Positions 50,607-59,867 of a DNA stretch of 64,000 nucleotides are shown piece after piece. This DNA is from DAOUKH01 sp034421515 (GTDB taxonomy: Bacteria; Chloroflexota; Dehalococcoidia; SHYB01): positions 1 to 64,000 of the forward strand of contig DAOUKH010000046.1 of assembly GCA_034421515.1 (NCBI GenBank), written 5' to 3'. The notes under the pieces were generated by a model, which was not told where the DNA came from, ran no database searches, and saw only the letters and a list, made by a program, of their open reading frames with translations. Positions within the stretch are counted from its first letter, which is position 1; every line of letters starts with the position of its first letter. The translations under genes and the position numbers were made by a program.

Positions 50607-53308
50607 TGACCAACGCGATCCAAGAGACCGGACGCCTCGGCCAATCGATCTGGTACGACAACGTACGGCGCGGCCTCATCGTCTCCGGCGACTTGGAACG
50701 CCTCATCGACTCCGGGGTCTCCGGCCTCACCTCCAACCCCTCCATTTTCGAGAAGGCCATCGCCGGCAGCGCCGACTACGACGACGCCCTCCGCGCCCTC
50801 GCCGACCAGGGCGCAACGGTAGACGAGACCTACGAGGCGCTGACCATCGACGACATCCGCATGGTCGCCGATCTGCTCCGCCCGCTCTACGACCGCACCG
50901 GCGGCGCCGACGGCTACGCCTCCCTCGAGGTCAGTCCAGACTTGGCCCACGACACCGAGGCTTCCATCGAGGAGGCCCGCCGCCTCTTCAAGATGCTCGA
51001 GCGCCCCAACGCCATGATCAAGATTCCGGCGACCCCCGAGGGGATGCCCGCCGTCCGGCAGCTCATCAGCGAGGGGATCAACGTCAACGTCACCCTCATC
51101 TTCTCGCTGGCCGCCTACCGGCAGGTCATCGAGTCGTACCTTGCCGGGCTGGAGCAGTTGGCCGAGTCGGGCGGCGACGTCAGCCGCGTCGCCTCCGTCG
51201 CCTCCTTCTTCCTCAGCCGCGTCGACACCGCCGTCGACGCCCAGCTCCAGGAGCGCATCGACGCAGGGGCGGACGACCTGGAACCGCTGCTGGGCCGGGC
51301 CGCCATCGCCAACGCCCAGAAGGCCTACGGCATCTTCAAGGACATCTTCGAAAGCGAACGCTTCGCTCACCTCAAAGAGAAGCAGGCCCGCGTGCAGCGC
51401 CCCCTCTGGGCCAGCACCAGCGCCAAGAACCCCGCCTACGACGAGCTCCATTACGTCGAGCCCCTCATCGGGCTGCACACCGTGAACACCCTGCCGCCGA
51501 ACACCATCGCCTCCCTGCTCGAAAAGGGGCAACCGGAGGCGCGCCTCACCGGCGACGTCTCCGAGGCCGACGAGGTCCTCGACGGCGTCGCCAAGGCCGG
51601 CGTGGACATGGACGCCGTCACCGACAAGCTGCTCGCCGACGGCGTCGACGCCTTCATAGACGCCTTCGACTCCCTGAAACGGAACATTGCCGACAAGCTT
51701 GCTCTGCTCCAATCAGGAAGCCCAGATGGCTTCCTCGCCGGCCTGGGAGCGCACCGGCCCGCCGTCGACGACGCCCTCGGCAAGCTTGACGCCGGCAAGG
51801 TCATGGAGCGCATCCTGGCCAAGGACCACACCGTCTGGCGCGACGACCCCACCGAGATAGCCGACCGCCTCGGCTGGCTCGACGCCCCCGAGACGATGGC
51901 GAAGCACGCCGGCGAGCTCGCCGCCTTCGCCGACGAGATACGCGGCGAGGGCATCGGGCACGCCGTCCTGCTCGGCATGGGCGGCAGCAGCCTCGGCCCC
52001 GAGGTCCTGCGCCGCTCCTTCGGCCCCCAGGACGGCTACCCCGGCCTCATCGTCCTCGACTCAACCGCGCCCGCCTGGGTGCGAAGCGTGACCGACGCCA
52101 TCGACCCAGCGCGCACCCTCTTCATCGTCTCGTCCAAATCGGGCTCGACCGCCGAGGTCCACGCCTTCTACCGCTACTTCCGCGGTCTCGTCGAGGAGGC
52201 CGTCGGCTCCGACGAGGCCGGATCGCATTTCGTCGCCGTCACCGACGCCGGCACGCCGCTGGAACGGCTGGCGAAAGAGGAAGGCTTCCGCCGCATCTTC
52301 ATCAACCCCGCCGACATCGGGGGGCGCTACTCCGTGCTCTCCTACTTCGGCCTCGCCCCGGCGGCGCTCATGGGCCTCGATCCCGGCGAGTTGCTCGGGC
52401 GCGCCGCCCGCATGCGGGACACCGCCGGCACGCCCCCCGCCGAGAATCCGGCGGCGCTGCTCGGCGCGGCCATGGGCGCGCTCGCCCGCCAGGGCCGCGA
52501 CAAGCTGACCCTCCTCACCGGCCCCGGGCTCGAAGGCTACGGCCTCTGGGTCGAGCAGCTGCTCGCGGAGAGCACCGGCAAGGACGGCGCCGGCATCATC
52601 CCCGTCGACGGCGAGCCCCTTCTCGACCCCGCCGCCTACGGCGACGACCGCCTCTTCGTCTACCCGCGCCTGCAAGGCAAGGACAACCGCGACCTCGACG
52701 AGGCCGCGAACGCGCTCGCCAAGGCGGGCCACCCCGTTCTGCGCCTCCACCTCAACGACGCCTACGACCTCGGAGCGGAGTTCTTCCGTTGGGAGCTGGC
52801 CGCCGCGGTGGCCGGCCACATCCTGAACATCCAGCCCTTCGACCAGCCAAACGTGCAGCAGGCCAAGGACATGACCAAGCGGCTCCTCGATGCCTACCTC
52901 GACACCGGCGCGCTGCCCGAGCCGCCGCAAACGCCGACGCCCGACGCACTGCTCGCCGGAGCCAAGCCCGGCGACTACGCCGCCATCCAGGTCTACGGCC
53001 CTCAGACGGCCGAGACCGACGAGGCCGTCGCCGCGCTCCGCCGCCGAATCGCCGAGCGGCACAAGATCGCCACCACCGCCGGCTACGGCCCCCGCTACCT
53101 CCACTCGACGGGGCAGCTGCACAAGGGCGGTCCGGCGAGCGGGATCTTTCTGCAATACGAACCCCCGCAGGGGGACGACCTCGACATCCCCGGCGAGGGC
53201 TACAGCTTTGGCGTGCTCGTCAGGGCCCAGGCCGTGGGCGACCTGCAGGCGCTCCTCGACCTGGGGCGCCGCGCCGCCCGAGTCGAGGACGCACCGGCCG
53301 CGGTCTAA
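50603..53308 (+). CDS. tal-pgi: Bifunctional transaldolase / glucose-6-phosphate isomerase
   Basis: 901 residues from ATG 50603 (ATGATG; the second is possible). Residues about 1-370 are transaldolase: GVSGLTSNPSIFEKAIAGSA and the Schiff-base lysine in AMIKIPATPEG. Residues about 385-900 are phosphoglucose isomerase: LLGMGGSSLGPEVL, IVSSKSGSTAEVHAFYRYF and the late QLHKGGPASGIF. The fusion joins the non-oxidative pentose phosphate pathway to glycolysis entry. Followed by gnd after 37 bases. Confidence 0.96.
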   Translation: MMTNAIQETGRLGQSIWYDNVRRGLIVSGDLERLIDSGVSGLTSNPSIFEKAIAGSADYDDALRALADQGATVDETYEALTIDDIRMVADLLRPLYDRTGGADGYASLEVSPDLAHDTEASIEEARRLFKMLERPNAMIKIPATPEGMPAVRQLISEGINVNVTLIFSLAAYRQVIESYLAGLEQLAESGGDVSRVASVASFFLSRVDTAVDAQLQERIDAGADDLEPLLGRAAIANAQKAYGIFKDIFESERFAHLKEKQARVQRPLWASTSAKNPAYDELHYVEPLIGLHTVNTLPPNTIASLLEKGQPEARLTGDVSEADEVLDGVAKAGVDMDAVTDKLLADGVDAFIDAFDSLKRNIADKLALLQSGSPDGFLAGLGAHRPAVDDALGKLDAGKVMERILAKDHTVWRDDPTEIADRLGWLDAPETMAKHAGELAAFADEIRGEGIGHAVLLGMGGSSLGPEVLRRSFGPQDGYPGLIVLDSTAPAWVRSVTDAIDPARTLFIVSSKSGSTAEVHAFYRYFRGLVEEAVGSDEAGSHFVAVTDAGTPLERLAKEEGFRRIFINPADIGGRYSVLSYFGLAPAALMGLDPGELLGRAARMRDTAGTPPAENPAALLGAAMGALARQGRDKLTLLTGPGLEGYGLWVEQLLAESTGKDGAGIIPVDGEPLLDPAAYGDDRLFVYPRLQGKDNRDLDEAANALAKAGHPVLRLHLNDAYDLGAEFFRWELAAAVAGHILNIQPFDQPNVQQAKDMTKRLLDAYLDTGALPEPPQTPTPDALLAGAKPGDYAAIQVYGPQTAETDEAVAALRRRIAERHKIATTAGYGPRYLHSTGQLHKGGPASGIFLQYEPPQGDDLDIPGEGYSFGVLVRAQAVGDLQALLDLGRRAARVEDAPAAV

Positions 53309-53345
53309 CCGGCGGGACTCCACCCGCCGAAGAAAGGCGGACGAC

Positions 53346-54260
53346 ATGGAACTCGGAATGGTCGGCCTTGGACGCATGGGCGGGGCCATGACGGCGCGCC
53401 TCCTGAATGGCGGCCACCGCGTCACCGTCTTCGACCTCGATCCCAAGGCCGTCGACGCCGCCCGCGAGCGCGGCGCAAGCGCCGCCGACTCCTTAGAAGA
53501 CCTCGTCTCCAAGCTTGCCGCGCCGCGCGCCGTCTGGGTCATGGCGCCAGCCGGCGACGTCACCGAGCGCATCATCGCCACGCTCGCGGACGCGCTCTCC
53601 CCCGGCGACGCCGTCATCGACGGCGGCAACGCCGACTACCGCGACAGCATGCGCCGCGCCGCCGAGCTGGCCGAGCGGGGCATCGACTTCCTCGATTCGG
53701 GCACTAGCGGCGGCATCTGGGGGCTCGAAGGCGGCTATTCCCTTATGGTCGGCGGCCCCGCCGAGACCTTCGCCCGCCTCGAACCGATCTTCCAGACCCT
53801 GGCCCCGTCGCCGACCACCGGCTACGGGCGGGTCGGCCCCGCCGGCTCGGGCCATTTCACCAAGATGGTGCACAACGGCGTCGAGTACGGCCTGATGCAA
53901 GCCTACGCCGAAGGCTTCCAGATGCTCAAGGCCAAAGAGGAGTTCGGCCTGGAAGTCGACCGCATCGCCCAGATTTGGCGCTTCGGCAGCGTCGTGCGCT
54001 CCTGGCTCCTCGACCTCACCGCCGAGGCCCTCGCCGAAGACCCGGAGCTTGCCGACATCGCCGCCTACGTCGAGGACTCCGGCGAGGGCCGCTGGACGGT
54101 ACGCGAAGCCGCCGAGCTTGGCGTCCCCGCGCCCGTCCTCACGCAGTCGCTCTACGAGCGCTTCCGGTCGCGTCAGGAGAACTCCTACGCCGACCGTGTG
54201 CTCGCGGCGATGCGGAACAAGTTCGGCGGCCACGCCGTGAAGGCGGCCGAGCAGGGCTAG
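53346..54260 (+). CDS. gnd: 6-phosphogluconate dehydrogenase, short (GndA/YqeC-like) form
   Basis: 304 residues from ATG 53346, with AAAGGCGG upstream. Decarboxylates 6-phosphogluconate to ribulose 5-phosphate. GMVGLGRMGGAMTARLL is the dinucleotide fold, DSGTSGGIWGLEGGYSLMVG the substrate region, and GHFTKMVHNGVEYGLMQAYA carries the catalytic Lys. The short form usually prefers NAD; the acidic residue after the glycine loop (VFDLD) fits NAD. Confidence 0.95.
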   Translation: MELGMVGLGRMGGAMTARLLNGGHRVTVFDLDPKAVDAARERGASAADSLEDLVSKLAAPRAVWVMAPAGDVTERIIATLADALSPGDAVIDGGNADYRDSMRRAAELAERGIDFLDSGTSGGIWGLEGGYSLMVGGPAETFARLEPIFQTLAPSPTTGYGRVGPAGSGHFTKMVHNGVEYGLMQAYAEGFQMLKAKEEFGLEVDRIAQIWRFGSVVRSWLLDLTAEALAEDPELADIAAYVEDSGEGRWTVREAAELGVPAPVLTQSLYERFRSRQENSYADRVLAAMRNKFGGHAVKAAEQG

Positions 54261-54261
54261 C

Positions 54262-55722
54262 ATGGCCTCGGAGAAGACCAGCGTCGTCATCTTCGGCGCG
54301 AGCGGCGACCTCGCCAGGCGCAAGCTCATACCGGCGCTGTTCGAACTCTACCGCAAGGGGCGCTTGCCCGCCGACACGCGGGTTGTCGGCTTCGCCCGCT
54401 CCGATTTCTCCGACGACGCCTTCCGCGACTACGTCTCGGAACAGGCACGCGACCTCGCCGGCGTCGACGACGCCTCATCCGACTGGCGGACCTTCCTCCG
54501 GCACGTGCATTACCAGCATGGCAGCCTCTCCGCGCGCGGGGACCTCATAAAGCTCCGCCACAAGCTCGTCGAGGTCGAGGGCGGTGACCCCAACGCCAAC
54601 CGTCTCTTCTATCTCTCCATTGCGCCGAAGCTGTTCGAAGACACCGTCATGGGACTCGCCACATCGGGACTCGCCGCGGAGACCGGGGGCTGGCGGCGGC
54701 TCGTCGTCGAGAAGCCCTTCGGCCGCGACCTGAAATCAGCCCAAGAGCTCAATGCCAGCCTGCTTCGGGTCTTCAGGGAAGACCAGGTCTACCGGATCGA
54801 CCACTACCTGGGCAAAGAGACGGTGCAGAACCTCCTCGTCTTCCGGTTCGGCAACGCCATCTTCGAGCCGGTATGGAACCGCAACTACGTCGACAACGTC
54901 CAGATCACCGTGGCCGAGAGCGTCGACCTTGCCGGCCGCGCCGGCTACTACGACAACACCGGTGCTACCCGTGACATGCTGCAGAACCACCTCCTCCAGC
55001 TCGTCGCGCTCGTGGCAATGGAGCCGCCCCCGAACTCGGAGCCGGAGACGCTGCGGAACATGCGCGTCGAGACCCTGAAGGCGATCCGGCGTTGGTCGCC
55101 CGACGGGGTGCGGCAACACGCCGTCCGTGGACGCTACCGCGGCTACGCCGGCGAGCCCGGCGTCGCTGCCGACTCCGCCACCGCCACCTACGTCGCGGTG
55201 CGCCTCTTTATCGACAACTGGCGGTGGGAGGGCGTACCGTTCTATGTGCGCACCGGCAAGGCCATGGCGCGCAAGGAGTCCGAGATCGTCGTCCAGTTCA
55301 AGCGTCCGCCCCAGCACATCTTCGAGGGCTCCGGCGCGCAGCCCAACGTCCTCTCCTTCTGCCTCCAGCCCGACGAGGGCGCGCTGCTCCGCTTCTCCGC
55401 CAAGGTCCCCGATCAGGGCATGGCCACCCGGCCCGTGGACATGGCCTTCCATTACGGCGCCGCCTTCCCCGGCGAGCCCATCCCCGACGCCTACGAGCGC
55501 CTCTTGCAAGATGCCATCGAGGGCGACCCCAGCCTCTTCATCCGCTCCGACCAGATCGAGGAGTCGTGGCGCATCGTCGAGCCGCTGCTGGAGGGCGCGT
55601 CGCCGGCGCCGCTGCGGGCGTACGAACGCGGCTCCTGGGGCCCCGACGCCGCCGACGCCCTGCTCGCCCAGCGCAACCACGCCTGGCTGCGCGTCTGCGG
55701 CCACGGTGAAGCCAGTGACTGA
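54262..55722 (+). CDS. zwf: Glucose-6-phosphate 1-dehydrogenase
   Basis: 486 residues, ATG one base after gnd. First oxidative step of the pentose phosphate pathway. VVIFGASGDLARRKLIPALF is the nucleotide site, and YRIDHYLGKETVQNLLVFRF contains the active-site Asp-His and the signature lysine. Overlaps pgl by 17 bases if pgl starts at 55706. Confidence 0.97.
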   Translation: MASEKTSVVIFGASGDLARRKLIPALFELYRKGRLPADTRVVGFARSDFSDDAFRDYVSEQARDLAGVDDASSDWRTFLRHVHYQHGSLSARGDLIKLRHKLVEVEGGDPNANRLFYLSIAPKLFEDTVMGLATSGLAAETGGWRRLVVEKPFGRDLKSAQELNASLLRVFREDQVYRIDHYLGKETVQNLLVFRFGNAIFEPVWNRNYVDNVQITVAESVDLAGRAGYYDNTGATRDMLQNHLLQLVALVAMEPPPNSEPETLRNMRVETLKAIRRWSPDGVRQHAVRGRYRGYAGEPGVAADSATATYVAVRLFIDNWRWEGVPFYVRTGKAMARKESEIVVQFKRPPQHIFEGSGAQPNVLSFCLQPDEGALLRFSAKVPDQGMATRPVDMAFHYGAAFPGEPIPDAYERLLQDAIEGDPSLFIRSDQIEESWRIVEPLLEGASPAPLRAYERGSWGPDAADALLAQRNHAWLRVCGHGEASD

Positions 55723-56437
55723 CATCCACCTCTTCCCCGACGCCGAGGAGCTGGCGCAGGGCGCAGCCGCCTTCGTCGCCTCCGCCGCCGAGCAGTCCAT
55801 TCGCAAGCGGGGGCGCTTCGTCATCGCCCTCTCCGGCGGGTCGAGCCCGCGCCGCCTCTACGAGCTGCTCGCCGAGAGCGAACAGGACTGGCCCAACTGG
55901 CACGTTTTCTGGAGCGACGAACGGGCCGTCCGGCCCGATCACGCCGACAGCAACTTCGGGATGGTCAAGTCGGCGCTGCTCAACCACATCGCCATCCCCA
56001 TCGGAAACGTCCGCCGGATCGAAACGGAGCGGCCCGCCCCCGTCGCGGCCCGCCGCTACGAGGAGGCCATCCAGGCCCTGCTCGGCAAGAAACCGGCCTT
56101 CGACCTCGTGCTGCTCGGCGTCGGCGAGGACGGGCATACGGCGTCGCTCTTCCCCGGCGATGCCGCCGTCCGCGAGCGCGCCAAGCTGGTGACCGCGTGC
56201 CGCATGGAAGGCTCGGGGCCGGCGCGGGTCACCTTCACCCTGCCGCTGATCAACGCGTCGCGCCGGGCCGCCATCCTCGCCACCGGCGAGGCCAAGGCGG
56301 CGATGGTGCAGCGGGCCATCGAGCCGGCTCTTCGCGGCCCCGACATCCCCGCGGGGTTGGTCGCGCCCAGCAAGGGCTCCCTGCACTGGTTCCTCAGCCA
56401 GGATGCCGCCGCCGACCTGCGCAATATCCCGATATGA
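55706..56437 (+). CDS. pgl: 6-phosphogluconolactonase
   Basis: 243 residues, GTG start at 55706 or 55715. DevB/SOL family: VIALSGGSSPRRLYELLAES, WHVFWSDERAVRPDHADSNF and DLVLLGVGEDGHTASLFPGD are diagnostic. Hydrolyses the lactone made by Zwf, so its place between zwf and the GH15 gene completes the oxidative branch. Stop overlaps the next ATG. Confidence 0.95.
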   Translation: MKPVTDIHLFPDAEELAQGAAAFVASAAEQSIRKRGRFVIALSGGSSPRRLYELLAESEQDWPNWHVFWSDERAVRPDHADSNFGMVKSALLNHIAIPIGNVRRIETERPAPVAARRYEEAIQALLGKKPAFDLVLLGVGEDGHTASLFPGDAAVRERAKLVTACRMEGSGPARVTFTLPLINASRRAAILATGEAKAAMVQRAIEPALRGPDIPAGLVAPSKGSLHWFLSQDAAADLRNIPI

Positions 56438-58281
56438 GCGGCGCCTACCCCGACATCCGCGAGTACGCCCTCATCGGCGATACGCATTCCTGCGCGCTTG
56501 TTTCGCGCATGGGCTCCGTCGATTGGGCCTGCTTCCCTCGCTTCGACAGCGGCTCGGTCTTCGGACGCCTCCTCGACGCCGGGAAGGGCGGCTACTTCTC
56601 CATCGCGCCAACGTCGGAGTACACCGCGTCGCGGCGCTACCTGCCCGAGACGATGTTGTTGGAGACGACGTTCGAGACCGCCTCCGGGACGGTCGTGCTC
56701 CATGACTTCATGCCGGTCAATCCCATGACCGAGGGGCACCCCAACGAGGTCTTCGAGAACCAGGGCATCTGCCGCGTCGTGACGTGCGAGCGCGGCGCGG
56801 TCGAGATCGAAGTCGTCTGCCAGCCGCGCTTCCAGTACGGCGCGGTCGTGCCGCACACGTCGCTGGTGGAGCCCAACGTCGGCTACGCCCACGGCGGCAT
56901 CGACGCCCTGGCCTTCCTCAGCGCGACGCCGGTGAAGCTCGACGACAACACCTTCCGCACCACGTGCCGCCTGAAAGAAGGCGAGAGCGCGGAGTACGCC
57001 GCGCATTACTCTTGGCGCCAGGAGTATTCCAGCGAGCACTTCATGTACGACGGTCTGGAGGGGCTGCTGGAGGCGGCGAAGGCCTATTGGAGCGATTGGA
57101 GCAAGGCCTTCAACTACCAGGGCCTCTACCAGAAACAGGTGCTTCGGAGCGCGCTGACGCTGAAGGCGCTGACGTACGCCCCCACCGGCGGGATCGTCGC
57201 CGCGGCGACGACGTCCCTGCCCGAGGAGGTGGGCGGCGAGCGCAACTGGGACTACCGCTACACCTGGATCCGCGACGCCACCTTCGCGCTCTACGCGCTC
57301 AACCTTGTGGGGTTCGTCGACGAGGCCGACGCTTTCAAGCGCTGGCTCAAGCGCGCCACGGCGGGCCGCGCCCAGGACCTCCAGATCATGTACGGACTGG
57401 CGGGCGAGCGCCGCCTCGCCGAGTTCTCTCTCGACCACCTCGACGGCTATCGCGGCTCGCGTCCCGTCCGCATCGGCAACGGCGCGCACACCCAGCTCCA
57501 GCTCGACATCTACGGCGAAGTGCTCGACTCCGCCCACCTCTACCGCAAGTACTGCGGCGAGTTCGACGACGAGTACTGGCAGTTCTGCCGCGACCTCGTC
57601 GAGTTCGTGATGAAGTCCTGGCGCGAGCCGGACGAGGGCATTTGGGAGACGCGCGGCGGCCGCAAGCACTTCGTCTTCTCCAAGGTCATGTGCTGGGTCG
57701 CCCTCGACCGCGCCATCCGCGCCGCCGACGCAATCGCGTGGGACGACCCAGCCGAAATCGAACGGTGGAAGGCGGTGCGCGAGGAGATCAAAGAGGACGT
57801 GCTGCGCCACGGCTACGACGAAGGCGCCGGCGCGTTCGTGCAGTCCTACGGCAGCGCCAACCTGGACGCTTCGGTGCTCATGTTGCCCCTCGCCGGTTTC
57901 ATCAAGGCGTCCGACCCGCGCATGCGCTCGACAATCGAGCAGATTGAGCGGGGCCTGACGTCGCCGGAGGGCTTGGTCTACCGCTACAGGGACTTCGATG
58001 ACGGCCTCTCCGGCCACGAGGGCACCTTCACCCTCTGCTCGTTCTGGCTCGTCGACAACCTGATCTATCTGGGCGAGCTCGACCGCGCCGAGACCATGAT
58101 GAACAACCTGTTCGGCTACGCCAACGACGTCGGCCTGTTCAGCGAGGAGATCGGTCCCGTGGACGGCGAAGCACTGGGCAACTTCCCCCAGGCCTTCACT
58201 CACATGGCGGTCATCAATACCGCCGTGCAGCTCTACCGCGCCAAGCAGCGGCGCATCGCGCGAGAGGCGAAACTGTCCTAG
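56434..58281 (+). CDS. GH15 glucoamylase/trehalase-type enzyme
   Basis: 615 residues from ATG 56434. No signal peptide, so intracellular. Begins DIREYALIGDTHSCALVSRM with SVDWACFPRFDSGSVFGRLL, the N-terminal beta-sandwich start of bacterial GH15. The (alpha/alpha)6 barrel shows ERNWDYRYTWIRDATFALYA and the C-terminal LFSEEIGPVDGEALGNFPQA with FTH, where the catalytic acid/base glutamates are expected. Would release glucose from glycogen-like glucans or trehalose, feeding the glucokinase and Zwf encoded nearby. Confidence 0.92.
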   Translation: MSGAYPDIREYALIGDTHSCALVSRMGSVDWACFPRFDSGSVFGRLLDAGKGGYFSIAPTSEYTASRRYLPETMLLETTFETASGTVVLHDFMPVNPMTEGHPNEVFENQGICRVVTCERGAVEIEVVCQPRFQYGAVVPHTSLVEPNVGYAHGGIDALAFLSATPVKLDDNTFRTTCRLKEGESAEYAAHYSWRQEYSSEHFMYDGLEGLLEAAKAYWSDWSKAFNYQGLYQKQVLRSALTLKALTYAPTGGIVAAATTSLPEEVGGERNWDYRYTWIRDATFALYALNLVGFVDEADAFKRWLKRATAGRAQDLQIMYGLAGERRLAEFSLDHLDGYRGSRPVRIGNGAHTQLQLDIYGEVLDSAHLYRKYCGEFDDEYWQFCRDLVEFVMKSWREPDEGIWETRGGRKHFVFSKVMCWVALDRAIRAADAIAWDDPAEIERWKAVREEIKEDVLRHGYDEGAGAFVQSYGSANLDASVLMLPLAGFIKASDPRMRSTIEQIERGLTSPEGLVYRYRDFDDGLSGHEGTFTLCSFWLVDNLIYLGELDRAETMMNNLFGYANDVGLFSEEIGPVDGEALGNFPQAFTHMAVINTAVQLYRAKQRRIAREAKLS

Positions 58282-58850
58282 CGCGGCGGCGCGTGGATGC
58301 GCTCCAGGATGCGGGCGACCGCCGGCGGCACCAGATTTTCCCACGAGTCGTCGCCCGCCGCCATCCGCCGCCGTATCTCCGTCGCCTCGATACCCTTCTC
58401 CGCACCAGGGTCGAGCACCTCGACCTCGTACCCCTCGGCGCGCAGCCGGTCGACCTTGGACTGCTCCCAGGGCGAGAAGATCCGCACAAAGTGGCGCAGC
58501 TTGCCGGCGGGCGGCAGGTAGTAGCGCCACTTGGCCGGCTCGCTGATGTGGAACGGAATCACCCGCACCCGGTCGAGGTCGGCGCCGGTCTCCGCCAGCG
58601 CCGCCAGCACCATCTCCATGCGCTCGAAGTAGGTGTAGGGGTTGTTCTCCGCGAGGTGACGGTGACCGCTGGCGGCCTCCTCCTTGATCTCGCCGGGGTC
58701 GGGGTTGGTGATGCCGACGATGAGCCGCTCCGACCGCGCCAGTCCCTCCAGCGCGTAGTGCCGGTGCTCGTTGTGGAACGGCTGAAAGCGCCCGTGCACC
58801 ATCCCGTACTCGGCGCGCCGGTAGCCGTCGGGGAGAGAGTCGGCGGCCAC
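58278..58850 (-). CDS. Nicotinamide-nucleotide adenylyltransferase-like protein (NadM type)
   Basis: 190 residues, GTG start. Nucleotidyltransferase fold: YGMVHGRFQPFHNEHRHYAL holds the ATP-binding H-x-x-H region (F-H-N-E-H), and GIEATEIRRRMAAGDDSWEN is the second ATP motif (usually ISSTxIR). FSPWEQSKVDRLRAEGYEVE is less typical. Resembles archaeal NadM rather than bacterial NadD. May make NAD+ or use another nucleotide. Convergent with GH15 (4-base overlap) and 2 bases from the ROK kinase. Confidence 0.82.
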   Translation of the reverse strand: MAADSLPDGYRRAEYGMVHGRFQPFHNEHRHYALEGLARSERLIVGITNPDPGEIKEEAASGHRHLAENNPYTYFERMEMVLAALAETGADLDRVRVIPFHISEPAKWRYYLPPAGKLRHFVRIFSPWEQSKVDRLRAEGYEVEVLDPGAEKGIEATEIRRRMAAGDDSWENLVPPAVARILERIHAPPR

Positions 58851-58852
58851 GC

Positions 58853-59848
58853 TCAGCCTCCGCGCCCATGCGCCACCAGCGCCGCCGCGCCGATGAGACC
58901 GACGTCGTCGCCGAACTCGGACAGCACGATGTCGAACGGTTCGAGGAAGGAAGGGAAAGCATGCTTCCGCACCCGCGCCTCGACGATGGGGCCGAGCAGC
59001 TCCCAGTTGTGGAGCGCGACGCTGCCCCCCAGCACAATGCGCCGGGGATTGAAGGCGTGCACCAGGCTCACCAGCCCGAACCCGAGGTCGCGCGCCGCCG
59101 TCTCCATCACCTCCGTGGCGAAGGCGTCGCCCGCCGCGGCGGCGCGGAAGACGTGCTCCGCCTCGATGGCTTCCGGCTTGCCCAGCGCCATCGCCCGCAG
59201 CGAGCTCTGCGTCCCGCCTTCAAGCCCCGCTCGCGCCCGCATGGCGATCGCCGTCCCCGAGGTCATCATCTCCAGGCAGCCCGCATGCCCGCAGGGACCG
59301 GTCTCGACCCCAGGCTCGCCGATGGAGTCCTCCACCTCGCGGTCGACGATGAGGTGGCCCAGCTCGGGGCCCAGACCGCGGTAGCCCGATAGCAGCGTGC
59401 CGTGCGAGATGACGCCGCCACCAACTCCCGTGCTCACCGTCAGATAGATCAGGTCGCTCATCCCCCGGCCCTGGCCGAAGACGTACTCGCCCAGGCAGGC
59501 GACCGTGGCGTCGTTGCCGATGAGCACCGGCCCGTCGAAGCGCTCCGCCAGCAGGTCGCGGAAGGGGACGACTCCCCAACTCTGGAGGTTCGGCGGGTTG
59601 TAGAGGACTCCGTCCTTGTCCAGCGGCGACGCCACGGCGGCGCCGAGGCCCATCGCCTCGGCAAAACCGTGCTTCGCCAGCAGCCCGCGTCCCGCCTCGA
59701 CAATGCGGTCGGCCACCCGCTCCGGGCCGTCCTCTTCACGGTTTGGCTCGCGGACCCGTTCGATGATCGCTCCGGTCGGCTCGACCAGCCCCACACGGAG
59801 GTTGGTGCCGCCGAGATCGACGACGATGATGGGAGCCCCTGCGTCCAT
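58853..59848 (-). CDS. ROK family glucokinase
   Basis: 331 residues. IIVVDLGGTNLRVGLVEPTG is the phosphate-binding loop, LIGNDATVACLGEYVFGQGR carries the catalytic Asp, and GPCGHAGCLEMM is the ROK zinc site (CxCGxxGCxE pattern, with the first Cys replaced). No DNA-binding domain, so a sugar kinase, most likely glucokinase given the adjacent glucose genes. Confidence 0.92.
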   Translation of the reverse strand: MDAGAPIIVVDLGGTNLRVGLVEPTGAIIERVREPNREEDGPERVADRIVEAGRGLLAKHGFAEAMGLGAAVASPLDKDGVLYNPPNLQSWGVVPFRDLLAERFDGPVLIGNDATVACLGEYVFGQGRGMSDLIYLTVSTGVGGGVISHGTLLSGYRGLGPELGHLIVDREVEDSIGEPGVETGPCGHAGCLEMMTSGTAIAMRARAGLEGGTQSSLRAMALGKPEAIEAEHVFRAAAAGDAFATEVMETAARDLGFGLVSLVHAFNPRRIVLGGSVALHNWELLGPIVEARVRKHAFPSFLEPFDIVLSEFGDDVGLIGAAALVAHGRGG

Positions 59849-59867
59849 GACCCTTCCCGCGGCGCCG

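Noticed and set aside
56056..59037. 993-codon open frame on the minus strand across GH15 and pgl
   Set aside because: It lies opposite two clear enzymes with full motifs. Long antisense frames are expected in GC-rich DNA; its sequence has no family pattern.
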